From Belliella aquatica (GTDB lineage Bacteria > Bacteroidota > Bacteroidia > Cytophagales > Cyclobacteriaceae): a DNA stretch of 64,000 nucleotides. This document shows, piece by piece, positions 1 through 9,337 of this stretch. The notes under the pieces are model-generated. The model did not search any database and was not told where the DNA came from. It was given only the letters and a program-made list of their open reading frames with translations. Location: NCBI RefSeq assembly GCF_014637795.1, contig NZ_BMFD01000001.1:34508-98507 (forward strand), in the 5' to 3' direction. The position numbers and the translations under genes are program-made. Within the stretch, counting starts at the first letter, position 1. Every line of letters begins with the position of its first letter.

Positions 1-1015
1 AAAAAATAATATCTATCAAGCATTGAAGGTGAATAATATTATTCCTGAACCTTATGGTCATGTTGTACACGCAAAAGTAAAAAATGTAAACAGCAACCAG
101 TCCTACTATCTCTCTGCCCATGGGAGACAAAATTATTTCAACATCGCAGCTCCCAATTCAGACGGAGATATATATTTTGAGTTAGCTGCTTTTCAGGAAT
201 TCAATTACCTATTGGCACAAAAAGAAAACGAGGGATCAGCAATGGATTTTGAATTGATATCACCATTTCATCCCTTAGAATTTATAGAAGGTTTTCAAAT
301 CCCCGAACTCAAACTCCGAGAAGAGGATAAAACATTTTTGACGAATTTGATTCTAGCAGGACAAGTAGAGGAATACTATTACAAAGCTGAACTTCTGGAA
401 AGAGAATTGGTCAATACAGAAATAAGTCCGGATAAAACTTATTCACTTGATGACTACAATCGTTTTGAAAGTATAGAAACAACGCTCAAAGAATATGTTC
501 CTGAAGTATATGTCAGAAAAAACAATAAAAGTACGCTTTTCAAAGTAATGAATTCCCAAACAGGAGTCGTCTTCCAGCAGAATCCACTTTTACTTATTGA
601 CAATATGCCGATTTTAGATGCAGATGCATTTGCAGCTTTTGATCCAAAGGGGATAGAAAAAATTGATCTGATTTCAAGAACTTTTTATTACAACAATCAG
701 ATTTTTGAAGGAGTAATCAGTCTTACCTCGAAACTAGGGGATTTTGGCGGGTTCGAACTTCCCAAAGATGCCCTTTATCTAGACTACTACAAATTTGCTC
801 CAAATCAAATTTTGAAAGACTTTCATATCAATCCAAATAGAGAAGAGGAGAGATTCCCTGACTTCCGTAACCTCCTATATTGGAATGATCAAGCAGAAAG
901 TGGCAAAGATGTGATTTTTCCTTCTGAGCTTTCAGGAACCTATATTATCAAGCATAGCTTCTATGATGGGAAAAATTGGAAAACTCAAGTAGATAAAGTT
1001 GAAGTTGTAAATTAA
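1..1015 (+). CDS. C-terminal part of a large surface/TonB-plug-like protein (5' end outside window)
   Basis: The reading frame is open from the first bases of the window, so the gene starts upstream and only about 337 C-terminal residues are visible; the TTG at position 23 is not a credible start. The segment around residues 170-245 (a conserved-looking stretch with LLLIDNMPI, then GIEKIDLIS and a short strand with GVISL) resembles the plug-like module found in large Bacteroidota MG2/plug exoproteins and carboxypeptidase-regulatory surface proteins. It ends in a beta-rich tail with no sorting signal that I recognise. A terminator follows immediately. The family assignment is an inference from pattern alone; the function, perhaps in export or binding at the outer membrane, is unknown. 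Confidence 0.5.
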   Translation, partial: KNNIYQALKVNNIIPEPYGHVVHAKVKNVNSNQSYYLSAHGRQNYFNIAAPNSDGDIYFELAAFQEFNYLLAQKENEGSAMDFELISPFHPLEFIEGFQIPELKLREEDKTFLTNLILAGQVEEYYYKAELLERELVNTEISPDKTYSLDDYNRFESIETTLKEYVPEVYVRKNNKSTLFKVMNSQTGVVFQQNPLLLIDNMPILDADAFAAFDPKGIEKIDLISRTFYYNNQIFEGVISLTSKLGDFGGFELPKDALYLDYYKFAPNQILKDFHINPNREEERFPDFRNLLYWNDQAESGKDVIFPSELSGTYIIKHSFYDGKNWKTQVDKVEVVN

Positions 1016-1040
1016 AAACCACCTAATAATCATTAAAAAC

Positions 1041-1076
1041 AAAAAGGCAGACTTTGATAAATCTGCCTTTTTGTTT
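1041..1076. terminator. Bidirectional intrinsic terminator between convergent genes
   Basis: An 11-bp perfect stem (AAAAAGGCAGA at 1041-1051 paired with TCTGCCTTTTT at 1062-1072) with A/T runs on both sides. It lies between the end of the plus-strand gene at 1015 and the end of the minus-strand nuclease gene at 1077, so it can serve both. Confidence 0.85.
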
Positions 1077-1853
1077 TTACCCATAAATCTCTTCCAATGC
1101 TTGGGCTAGTCGGATGCCCGCAGCAATGAGTCGTTCTTCTGTATGGTGGTAATGCTTGTAGATATATTCGTAACCGATTCTGCCATTTTCTGGAATATCA
1201 TACATATCCGGTCTGATGGCAGCAGCCTCTCTCAACCAATCAGCAGGAGTGGTTTGCGTGTAGCGATCAATCAAACTCGGATTGATTCTTTTCTGTAATT
1301 CAGTGGCGATTTCAGTATAGCTCATATTTTTACCAGCAATCAAATCAGTATCCCAGATGGCATGGATGTTTGTTTCTTTGTTGAAAAAACTCACTTTCAC
1401 ATCGTTTCCTCCACGATCACCTGGCTTGCCCACGTGAAAGGGTTGATGCAAATCTCCAACAATGTGGATCAACATTCTTAATTGATCTCTTTCCTCTTCT
1501 GGAGTTAATTTTCCACTTTTCAAGTTTTCTTTCAGCCTCAAAAATGCTTCATAAGCATCTCCCGCTTCTTCTTGAATTGTCGGATCGTATTCTCCGTCTA
1601 CCGTGGTGACCCAATGCCAAGTATTCGTGTAGTTATAATTTTTGTCCGAACGGATATTGTCCATCCAAACGCCCACGCCAGAGATAGACTCTTGCTTTAA
1701 TATAGTTTCAACCCGCTCGACTGTAGCTGATTTCATCTGCCATTCTGCAAGCTTTCCGATCACATAATGACCAATTCCGCCCCAAGCGAAAGACTGAGTT
1801 TGCATGCCCAACACTAAAACGAGTGCTAGTGCAATTGATTTAATTTGTTTCAT
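1077..1853 (-). CDS. Secreted S1/P1-type nuclease
   Basis: A 258-residue zinc-dependent nuclease of the S1/P1 family, expected to hydrolyse single-stranded DNA/RNA and 3'-nucleotides outside the cytoplasm. A signal peptide (about residues 1-23) would expose Trp24 as the new N terminus, as in P1 nuclease, where the N-terminal Trp is a zinc ligand. The full ligand set can be placed: W24, H29, D65, H80, H130, D134, H140, H164 and D168, the latter in HIVGDLHQPFH and HAIWD. Length is normal for the bacterial family. It is monocistronic, with a terminator downstream. A role in nucleic-acid or phosphate scavenging is inferred from the family. Confidence 0.92.
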   Translation of the reverse strand: MKQIKSIALALVLVLGMQTQSFAWGGIGHYVIGKLAEWQMKSATVERVETILKQESISGVGVWMDNIRSDKNYNYTNTWHWVTTVDGEYDPTIQEEAGDAYEAFLRLKENLKSGKLTPEEERDQLRMLIHIVGDLHQPFHVGKPGDRGGNDVKVSFFNKETNIHAIWDTDLIAGKNMSYTEIATELQKRINPSLIDRYTQTTPADWLREAAAIRPDMYDIPENGRIGYEYIYKHYHHTEERLIAAGIRLAQALEEIYG

Positions 1854-1858
1854 AATTC

Positions 1859-2022
1859 AAATTGAAATAAAGTAGAAATTAGTTAGAAATAGAGCCTTTG
1901 GAAATTATAATTTGGCCCTAATTTATTTGAAATAAGGTAGAAAGAAATGGAAATACGCCTTTGGTAAAATAATTAGAACCGGTTCAAATGGTGATCAGAA
2001 ACTCAATATTTCTACCTATTTC
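1859..2022. repeat. Imperfect short repeats in the spacer upstream of the nuclease gene
   Basis: Two near copies of a roughly 40-bp AT-rich stretch begin at about 1859 and 1927; both contain GAAATAA.GTAGAAA and end in GCCTTTGG. An inverted partner, TTTCTACCTATTTC, lies at 2009-2022 and pairs with 1929-1943. A 10-bp palindrome GAACCGGTTC is at 1976-1985. The spacer (1854-2058) has no gene. The function is unknown; it may be an operator region or a decayed repeat. Confidence 0.45.
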
Positions 2023-2058
2023 ACAAGGCTAATTTCAATGTTATTTCTATGGGTAAAT

Positions 2059-3246
2059 TTAAGCTTCCAATTCTTTCACTGCCAAATAAGCCATCAACCC
2101 TGCGCCAATCTCTAGCGCATCTTCGTCTATGTCAAATGTTGGAGTATGAACACCTGAGGTGATACCCTTGGCTTCGTTTCTTGTTCCAAGACGATAAAAA
2201 CAGCCATCAATTTCTTGGGTGTAGTAAGAAAAGTCTTCTGCTGCCATCCAAATGTCCAAATCAATTACATTTTCTTGACCTAAATACTCTACTGCGGCAT
2301 TTTGAGCGCGATCAGTAAGCTCTTCGGCATTTTTCAAGAATGGATAGCCTCTTCGCACTTCGAAATCCACTTCTCCACCCATTCCTTCTACGATTCCTTT
2401 CGCAATGCTGATCATATGGCCATGTGCCTTCGATCTCCATTCTTCATTCAATGTTCGGAATGTTCCTTGGATCTTTACTTCATTTGGGATGATATTCGTC
2501 GCACCAAGTGCCTCTACTCTTCCAAAAGAAAGAACGGAAGGAATTTTTGGAGAAGCATTTCTACTAATAACCTGTTGCAGGGCAACAATCATGTGTGAAG
2601 CAATCAACACTGGATCTACCAAGGTCTCAGGCATAGCCCCATGACCACCTTTCCCCTTGACGGTGATATAAAGCTCATCCGCACTTGCCATATACATTCC
2701 CTTTCTGAAACCTACTTTTCCCACAGGGATCAAAGGCATCACATGTTGACCAATAATCCCAGAAGGTCTTGGGTTTTCGAGTGCTTTATCCTTGATCATC
2801 AAAGAGGCACCACCGGGAATCAACTCCTCTCCTGGTTGAAAGACCAACTTGATTGTTCCATCAAAATCATCTTTGACTTCGTTCAAAATTTTTGCAGCAC
2901 CAAGCAAGGAAGCTGTATGCACATCATGTCCACAAGCATGCATCACTCCAGGTTTGGTGGATTTATAGGAAACTTCATTTTGTTCAATGATAGGCAAAGC
3001 ATCCATATCACCTCGAAGTGCGATTATTTTTGAATCTGGATTTTTCCCTTTGATCAATGCAACAAGTCCTGTATTTGCTTTGACTTCAAAATCTGTAACA
3101 CCCATCTGGGTTAGCTGAGCTTTGACAAAAGAGAGGGTTTCATATTCGTGAAAAGAAAGCTCTGGATTTGCATGCAGATGTCTCCTATTTGCAATGATTT
3201 CAGATTTATAATTACTTGCTAATGATTTAATTCTGTCTTTGATCAT
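2059..3246 (-). CDS. M20-family amidohydrolase/peptidase
   Basis: A 395-residue cytosolic metallohydrolase of the M20D type (N-acyl-amino-acid amidohydrolase, IAA-amino-acid hydrolase, hippurate hydrolase group). Visible metal and catalytic motifs are GDMDALPI (79-86), HACGHDVH (103-110), FQPGEE (136-141) and GQHV (166-169), with AAEDFSYY near residue 345. There is no signal peptide. Its start overlaps the 3' end of the upstream SPOR lipoprotein gene by 20 bp, so the two are probably co-transcribed. The exact substrate cannot be read from sequence; deacylation of an N-acyl amino acid is the family expectation. A second M20 gene lies at 13176-14309. Confidence 0.88.
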   Translation of the reverse strand: MIKDRIKSLASNYKSEIIANRRHLHANPELSFHEYETLSFVKAQLTQMGVTDFEVKANTGLVALIKGKNPDSKIIALRGDMDALPIIEQNEVSYKSTKPGVMHACGHDVHTASLLGAAKILNEVKDDFDGTIKLVFQPGEELIPGGASLMIKDKALENPRPSGIIGQHVMPLIPVGKVGFRKGMYMASADELYITVKGKGGHGAMPETLVDPVLIASHMIVALQQVISRNASPKIPSVLSFGRVEALGATNIIPNEVKIQGTFRTLNEEWRSKAHGHMISIAKGIVEGMGGEVDFEVRRGYPFLKNAEELTDRAQNAAVEYLGQENVIDLDIWMAAEDFSYYTQEIDGCFYRLGTRNEAKGITSGVHTPTFDIDEDALEIGAGLMAYLAVKELEA

Positions 3247-3775
3247 TGTCTACTTTTTCATTTGGATTCTCATATCCTTCTCTCACAAATCTATCTTGAA
3301 TGATACGAGTCATCGGAAAAGAATCCTTCAATTTATTATAATTAGCTTGAGCTTCTATCCTATTAATATATTTTCCTACCTTGACCAAATACCTTGGCTC
3401 TTGATACTGCATTTCTGATTTGATATCTGGAAAATCTCTGTAAAGATCATTTCTGGTTTTGAATGCCGCATCTCTATCAACTCCACTATATACTAAGACT
3501 GTGTAACCTGAATAGTATCGCTCTGAACGATTTTTTTCAACAAATCTCTTCATCGCAAAATCCAAGTCGTCATTTATAGCCAAGCTACCCGTGAAAATAG
3601 CCTGAGAACTTTCTTCCTCAACTTGGTCGTCCAATGCAGGAAAACTAATTCTGGATTCTGATAAGTCTTCTTGGTAAGATGCATAGCTATCAGCATCACT
3701 GCCTGATTTCTTGATGGTTTTACAAGAACCCAACAGAATCAATAAGACTAATCCACTCAATAATGACTTCAACAT
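3227..3775 (-). CDS. SPOR-domain-like lipoprotein
   Basis: A 182-residue lipoprotein: the N terminus is a short hydrophobic segment ending in a lipobox before Cys18 (LLGSC), followed by a charged linker. Residues from about 82 to 160 form a repeated beta-alpha pattern (YYSGYTVLVYSG, then YLVKVGKYINRIEAQANYNK) that looks like a SPOR/sporulation-related repeat, which binds denuded peptidoglycan glycans at division sites. It sits 9 bp downstream of secA on the same strand and overlaps the following peptidase gene, so it is likely the middle gene of an operon. SPOR assignment is by pattern; a role at the septum is inferred. Confidence 0.72.
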   Translation of the reverse strand: MLKSLLSGLVLLILLGSCKTIKKSGSDADSYASYQEDLSESRISFPALDDQVEEESSQAIFTGSLAINDDLDFAMKRFVEKNRSERYYSGYTVLVYSGVDRDAAFKTRNDLYRDFPDIKSEMQYQEPRYLVKVGKYINRIEAQANYNKLKDSFPMTRIIQDRFVREGYENPNEKVDNDQRQN

Positions 3776-3784
3776 GATGCTTTT

Positions 3785-6700
3785 TTAACCTTCAATAATC
3801 ACACACTTTCCAGCTGCCACATCGAGTTCTACACTCTTATATTTGACATCTTTCTTGACAGAACCATCTGCATATTGAGCAGTTACTCTATCATTTCTAC
3901 CATAGACTTTTTCCGATTTTCTCGGTGCTACCACTTGCTGTTCTGCACTTCTATTAGCTACTGCTGCGGCAGCTTGCCTATTAGATCCTGGATTCAAACT
4001 ACTGCCTACTTCCGCTTTGGACGCTTGCACATTTTCTTGTCTACTTGGAGCTTGAGCAGCTTTCACTTGACTTGGATCTTGCGTAGGCAGTTCTGCTTTG
4101 GCCAAGAAAGAAATCACATCTTCATTCAACCTACCCACAAAACGCTTGAACATCTCAAATGCCTCAAACTTATAAATCAATAGCGGATCTTTTTGTTCAT
4201 AAACTGCATTTTGAACTGACTGTTTCAGGTCATCCATATCTCTCAGATGCTCTTTCCAGTTTTGATCGATGATGGCCAAAGTCACATTTTTTTCAATGGC
4301 TCTGATCAGATCTCTACCTTCATGATTCACCGTTGATTCCAAACCAACAACTACGCCAATTTGCTTCAAGCCATCAGTGATAGGAACCATAATTTCCTTT
4401 ACTGTAGCTCCACGCTGTGCATAGACATCTTTCAAAATTGGCAATGCCTTTTCAAGAATTCTGTCATTCTTGGAAATATAAGCTTTATATGATGCATCGA
4501 AGAGCTCCTTCGTCAATCTGTAAGCATCTTTGTTTTGAATATCCTCCGCGGTAAATTGATGATCAATTCCCAGCGAACTATAAATATTCATTCTCAAATT
4601 ATCCAAATCTTCAGTAGACTTCGCCATCTGAATGATATCTGAACATACATCAAACATGATATTCAAAATATCGAGCTCCAATCGCTCACCCATCAAGGCA
4701 TTGCGTCTTCTTTTATAGACTACCTCCCTTTGAGAATTCATGACATCATCATACTCAAGAAGTCTCTTTCTCGTACCGAAGTTATTTTCCTCGACTTTTT
4801 TCTGAGCTCTTTCGATGGATTTTGAAATCATAGAATGTTGGATCACTTCTCCTTCTTCTAGACCCATTCTATCCATCAATTTGGCGATTCTTTCAGAACC
4901 AAAAAGTCGCATTAGGTTATCTTCCAGTGACACGAAGAATTGGGATGAACCCACATCTCCTTGACGGCCGGAACGACCTCTAAGCTGTCTATCGACTCTT
5001 CTAGATTCGTGTCTTTCTGTACCAATAATCGCCAAACCTCCCGCAGCTCTAGATTCTGCAGTCAATTTGATATCTGTACCTCTACCCGCCATGTTGGTTG
5101 CGATGGTGACTGTTCCTGGTTTTCCAGCTTCAGCTACCACATCTGCTTCTCTAGCGTGCTGCTTGGCATTCAATACCTGATGTTGAATCTTTTTGATCGT
5201 CAACATCCTGCTGAGTAATTCAGAAATCTCCACCGAAGTCGTACCCACCAAAACTGGTCTGCCCGCATTCGTTAACTCTACGATTTCATCTGCTACAGCA
5301 TTAAACTTCTCACGGACAGTCTTATATACTTTATCGTCTCTATCTTGTCTTACGATTGGTCGATTGGTAGGAATTACCACGACATCCAATTTGTAGATTT
5401 CCCAGAATTCACCTGCTTCTGTCTCTGCAGTACCGGTCATACCAGAAAGCTTGTGGTACATTCTGAAATAATTCTGCAAAGTAATGGTTGCGTAAGTTTG
5501 TGTTGCATCCTCCACTTTCACATTTTCCTTCGCCTCTATCGCTTGGTGAAGGCCATCAGAATATCTTCTTCCCTCCATCACACGACCTGTCTGCTCATCG
5601 ACAATTTTCACTTTGCCATCCACCAAGATATATTCCGTATCTTTTTCAAACATACAATATGCCTTCAAAAGCTGGTTCACCGTGTGGATACGCTGAGCTT
5701 TGACACCATAGTCTTTGATGATTTCTTCTTTTCGGATTAATTTCTCTTTATCGTCCAAATCAGGATTCTTCTCCATTTCGGCTATTTCTACACCGATATC
5801 TGGAAGAATGAAAAATTCTGGATTTTCGTTCTTCTTGGTGATGACCTCAATCCCATTATCAGTCAACTCGACACCATTGGTTTTTTCTTCTATCGTAAAC
5901 AAAAGCGGCTCATCTGCCTCAGGCATATTACGCTTGTTGTCTTGAAGATAGTAGTTCTCCGTTTTTTGAAGAATAACCCTGATACCTGGTTCAGAAAGGT
6001 ACTTGATCAATGGCTTATACTTTGGCATTCCTCTGTATGCTCTGAATAAAGCTAATCCACCATCTTTTTCATTTTTCTCAGCGATAAGCTTTTTTGCATC
6101 AGTTAAGTATCCTTGAACCAGTTTACGCTGCTCATCTACCAAGGTAGAAACCCTCGGCTTCATATCCATAAACTCATGTTCATCACCTCTCGGCACTGGT
6201 CCAGAAATGATCAAAGGCGTCCTTGCATCATCAATCAATACGGAATCGACCTCATCAATCATAGCAAAATGATGCTTTCCTTGCACCAAATCCCCTGCAT
6301 CACGAGCCATGTTATCTCTTAGGTAATCAAAACCAAATTCATTGTTTGTACCATAGACGATGTCTGCTTTATAAGCTTTCTTTCTGCCTTCAGAATTTGG
6401 TTGATATTTATCAATACAATCCACAGAAAGTCCATGGAATTCAAAAAGTGGCGCATTCCATTCGGAATCTCGTTTGGCCAAATAATCGTTGACTGTCACC
6501 AAGTGAACACCTCTACCTGCCAAAGCATTGAGATAGGATGGAAGCGTAGAAACCAACGTTTTACCTTCCCCTGTTGCCATTTCGGCGATATTCCCCTTGT
6601 GCAAAACCATACCACCAATCAGCTGAACATCGTAGTGAACCATGTCCCACACAACTTCAGTACCTGCGGCCATCCATTTGTTGTGCCAAATGGCTTCTTC

Positions 6701-7162
6701 ACCTACGATCTCTACGTTGGATTTCTTTGTTGCTAATTCTTTATCATAAGCATTCGCAGTAACTTTCAAGCTTCCAACTTCCTTGAACCTTCTGGCAGTT
6801 TCTTTGACCACGGCAAAAGCCAATGGCATAACTTTTTCCAAAATTACCTCTAAGGCTTCATCTCTTTCTTTCTCAGTCTTGTCAATCTCGTTATAGAGCG
6901 CGTCTTTTTCATGAACCTTATCAGGTGCCATAGCCTCGATCTGATCTCTGAACCCTTTGATCTTCTCATCAAATGACTTCAAATCTTCATTGATAGTTGA
7001 TTTGATCTCCGCAGTTTTACCTCTCAGCTGATCATCAGACAAGTTTTTAAGCTTTTCAAACTCTTGATTGATTAATGCTACTTTAGGACTTAACTCTTTT
7101 ATATCTCTATCTGACTTAGTTCCAAAAACTTTCGCCAGACCTTTTGCTATAAATTCTAACAT
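3785..7162 (-). CDS. secA: Preprotein translocase ATPase SecA
   Basis: An 1125-residue SecA, the ATPase motor that drives unfolded preproteins through SecYEG at the inner membrane. Recognisable parts are the N-terminal helicase domain with the ATP-binding ATGEGKT motif, the DEAD-type IDEVDS motif, the second nucleotide-binding fold with the TNMAGRGTDI and GRSGRQGD motifs, and the helical wing/scaffold with NWKEHLRDMD. It is longer than the roughly 900-residue enterobacterial protein because of insertions in the first half, which is usual for Bacteroidota SecA. The C terminus is a low-complexity Gln/Ala/Ser linker followed by a short conserved tail, and it lacks the Cys-rich zinc finger of E. 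coli SecA. Confidence 0.98.
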   Translation of the reverse strand: MLEFIAKGLAKVFGTKSDRDIKELSPKVALINQEFEKLKNLSDDQLRGKTAEIKSTINEDLKSFDEKIKGFRDQIEAMAPDKVHEKDALYNEIDKTEKERDEALEVILEKVMPLAFAVVKETARRFKEVGSLKVTANAYDKELATKKSNVEIVGEEAIWHNKWMAAGTEVVWDMVHYDVQLIGGMVLHKGNIAEMATGEGKTLVSTLPSYLNALAGRGVHLVTVNDYLAKRDSEWNAPLFEFHGLSVDCIDKYQPNSEGRKKAYKADIVYGTNNEFGFDYLRDNMARDAGDLVQGKHHFAMIDEVDSVLIDDARTPLIISGPVPRGDEHEFMDMKPRVSTLVDEQRKLVQGYLTDAKKLIAEKNEKDGGLALFRAYRGMPKYKPLIKYLSEPGIRVILQKTENYYLQDNKRNMPEADEPLLFTIEEKTNGVELTDNGIEVITKKNENPEFFILPDIGVEIAEMEKNPDLDDKEKLIRKEEIIKDYGVKAQRIHTVNQLLKAYCMFEKDTEYILVDGKVKIVDEQTGRVMEGRRYSDGLHQAIEAKENVKVEDATQTYATITLQNYFRMYHKLSGMTGTAETEAGEFWEIYKLDVVVIPTNRPIVRQDRDDKVYKTVREKFNAVADEIVELTNAGRPVLVGTTSVEISELLSRMLTIKKIQHQVLNAKQHAREADVVAEAGKPGTVTIATNMAGRGTDIKLTAESRAAGGLAIIGTERHESRRVDRQLRGRSGRQGDVGSSQFFVSLEDNLMRLFGSERIAKLMDRMGLEEGEVIQHSMISKSIERAQKKVEENNFGTRKRLLEYDDVMNSQREVVYKRRRNALMGERLELDILNIMFDVCSDIIQMAKSTEDLDNLRMNIYSSLGIDHQFTAEDIQNKDAYRLTKELFDASYKAYISKNDRILEKALPILKDVYAQRGATVKEIMVPITDGLKQIGVVVGLESTVNHEGRDLIRAIEKNVTLAIIDQNWKEHLRDMDDLKQSVQNAVYEQKDPLLIYKFEAFEMFKRFVGRLNEDVISFLAKAELPTQDPSQVKAAQAPSRQENVQASKAEVGSSLNPGSNRQAAAAVANRSAEQQVVAPRKSEKVYGRNDRVTAQYADGSVKKDVKYKSVELDVAAGKCVIIEG

Positions 7163-7310
7163 ATGATACTTTATATAATTGGGGCTTAAAATTACTTCGT
7201 TTTTATTACAATCGGAAATAAGAAAGGGCTTTGCGTGTAGATAAAAACGCTATTCTTGGTATTTCCTTTTTAATTCTAGTTTATATCTTCTTAAACAGGG
7301 AAAACACTAT

Positions 7311-8084
7311 TTAATTTTTCCAGATTCCCTGAAAAACCTGTTCCGCAGGTCCAATTAGGATAATGTTTTTGAAAGATCCATCTACTTCTGACTCAAATTG
7401 AACCTTCAGATTTCCTCCAGGGGTCTTGATTTTTACTTCATTTTGGTTGTTTTGATCGCCATAGACCAAAGCGCAGGCTGTGACTCCTGTGCCACAAGAG
7501 AGCGTTTCGTTTTCCACACCTCTCTCATACGTTCTTACATGAATTTGATCTGCAGCGATTGGAGTCACAAAATTCACATTTGTACCTTTTGGCTCGTAAG
7601 TTTTGCTGTACCTGATATCTGCACCCGTGGTCACCACAGGATATTCATCGACATTTTCCACAAATCTCACATGATGCGGAGAGCCTGTATTTACAAAGAA
7701 ATCTTGACCAGCATTGTCAATACTACTGACATTGCCCATTCCTAATGAAACCAAGCCGTCGGAAATTTCAGCAGTGTGCGGGCCATCAATAGCCAAAAAA
7801 GAAGTCTTTTCTTCGATTATCCCTAGAAATTTTGAGAAAGCTACAGCACATCTTGCACCATTTCCACACATGCTTTGTGAACCATCTGCATTGAAATAGA
7901 TCATCTCAAAGTCAAAATCTTCCTTGTTTCTAATTAAGATTAATCCATCAGCACCGATTCCAAACTTGCGGTCGCATAGCTGCTGAACGAGATTTAAATT
8001 TGTATCAGGGAAAACCTCACTTCTATCATCGATCATGACAAAATCATTCCCTGTACCTTGGTATTTATAAAAAGATAAATTCAT
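7311..8084 (-). CDS. dapF: Diaminopimelate epimerase
   Basis: A 257-residue cofactor-independent epimerase converting LL- to meso-diaminopimelate for lysine and peptidoglycan synthesis in the cytosol. Both active-site cysteines are present in the correct contexts: Cys73 in NADGSQSMCGNGARC and Cys197 in ENETLSCGTG. The N-terminal GTGNDFVMID motif is typical. Length matches the family. The gene is separate from secA (148-bp gap) and reads in the same direction. Confidence 0.97.
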   Translation of the reverse strand: MNLSFYKYQGTGNDFVMIDDRSEVFPDTNLNLVQQLCDRKFGIGADGLILIRNKEDFDFEMIYFNADGSQSMCGNGARCAVAFSKFLGIIEEKTSFLAIDGPHTAEISDGLVSLGMGNVSSIDNAGQDFFVNTGSPHHVRFVENVDEYPVVTTGADIRYSKTYEPKGTNVNFVTPIAADQIHVRTYERGVENETLSCGTGVTACALVYGDQNNQNEVKIKTPGGNLKVQFESEVDGSFKNIILIGPAEQVFQGIWKN

Positions 8085-8291
8085 GCTTAAATTTTCTATT
8101 CAGATATACAGCTATTTCAAAAACCAAACCAAGGGTTTTTGGTTCTGCAAACATAAGCATCTTGTCATAAAATCAGACTTATTGTCCGAAATATGGTTTT
8201 ATATTAAGGTTGAAATATTTAACTTAGGCAAAATTGATAAAACTATATTCTTTAAAACATTGCAATCATTTCATTGAAAAACCAATATAAA

Positions 8292-9059
8292 ATGAAAAAA
8301 CCAACCTTAAATCTTTCGAGAAGGACATTTCTCAGTCAAAGTTCAAAAGCTACTTTAGCATTAGGAATAGGATCAAGTGTATTTGGGTCTGCATTCCTTG
8401 CTGCTTGTGGTGGCGGAAGTGGAGAAGAAGAGAAAGTGATGCTCAGTACAGGATTTAATCAAAATCCATTGGGCTATGATTATACAGCTTTGGAGCCGCA
8501 TATCGATGCGATGACAATGGAAATTCACCATACCAAGCACGCTGCGGGATACGCTAAGAATCTTGCAGAAGCTGCTGGCGAAGAAGGAGTGGATGTCAGC
8601 AAGCCATTAGAAGATGTATTGATGAATATCTCCAAGTATTCTACCAAAATGAGAAACAATGCTGGTGGACATTACAATCACGAGTTGTTTTGGAAAACCA
8701 TGTCTCCTGACGGTGGCGGAAAACCTGAAGGTGAATTAGCAGAAGCCATCAATGCTTCCTTCGGAAGTTTTGAGGACTTTGTTACAGAATTTGAAAACGC
8801 TGGAAAAACAAGATTTGGCTCAGGTTGGGCTTGGTTAGTATTAGATAAAAATCAAAAGCTAGCAGTAGGATCCACACCAAATCAAGACAACCCTTTGATG
8901 GATGTTTCCGATTTCCAAGGTGTTCCTTTGATGGGAATTGATGTATGGGAACACGCTTACTATCTCAAGTACATGAATGATCGTGGTGGATATATTGGCA
9001 ATTGGTGGAATGTCATCAACTGGAATGCGGTATCAGAAAGATTTGCTGCATTGACCTAA
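8292..9059 (+). CDS. Tat-exported lipoprotein Fe/Mn superoxide dismutase
   Basis: A 255-residue Fe/Mn-type SOD with an unusual export signal. I chose the ATG at 8292 over the in-frame TTG at 8274 because it places the signal normally. The N terminus carries a twin-arginine motif (SRRTFL, Arg10-Arg11), a hydrophobic stretch, and a lipobox ending at Cys39 (LAAC) followed by GGG. The enzyme body has the usual metal-ligand contexts: the early histidine in EIHHTKH, HYNHELFW, and DVWEHAYYLKY near the end, plus GSGWAWLV. It should dismutate superoxide outside the cytoplasm, tethered to a membrane. A strong terminator follows; the gene is monocistronic. Confidence 0.93.
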   Translation: MKKPTLNLSRRTFLSQSSKATLALGIGSSVFGSAFLAACGGGSGEEEKVMLSTGFNQNPLGYDYTALEPHIDAMTMEIHHTKHAAGYAKNLAEAAGEEGVDVSKPLEDVLMNISKYSTKMRNNAGGHYNHELFWKTMSPDGGGKPEGELAEAINASFGSFEDFVTEFENAGKTRFGSGWAWLVLDKNQKLAVGSTPNQDNPLMDVSDFQGVPLMGIDVWEHAYYLKYMNDRGGYIGNWWNVINWNAVSERFAALT

Positions 9060-9085
9060 TTTCGAAAAATAATAATCTTCAATAT

Positions 9086-9122
9086 TGGGGTTGAGCATTC
9101 ATTTGCTCAACCCCATTTTTTT
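9086..9122 (+). terminator. Intrinsic terminator of the SOD gene
   Basis: A perfect 12-bp stem (TGGGGTTGAGCA at 9086-9097, TGCTCAACCCCA at 9104-9115) with a 6-base loop, followed by seven T. Confidence 0.92.
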
Positions 9123-9337
9123 GGTTTTGAAAATCCTGAATCATCAAGTGATCCAAAAACGATTAATTAAATGTAAAACTCAATATTGTAAACAAACTGC
9201 CTTATAAGTATAACAAATGAAACTTACCTAAAGGGGAAAAGAACATAGAAAATGGTTAAAAACCTCAATTTTTTGTCATTTTTTACTAGGACTGTTGGCA
9301 TAGCGATTGCCTAAGTAGTCTCCAAAACCAACTATTT

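Noticed and set aside
3875..6762. Many ORFs of 60-130 codons on the plus strand opposite secA
   Set aside because: All lie inside the intact secA frame on the other strand, have no recognisable domain, signal or start region, and show the composition expected of a shadow of coding DNA.
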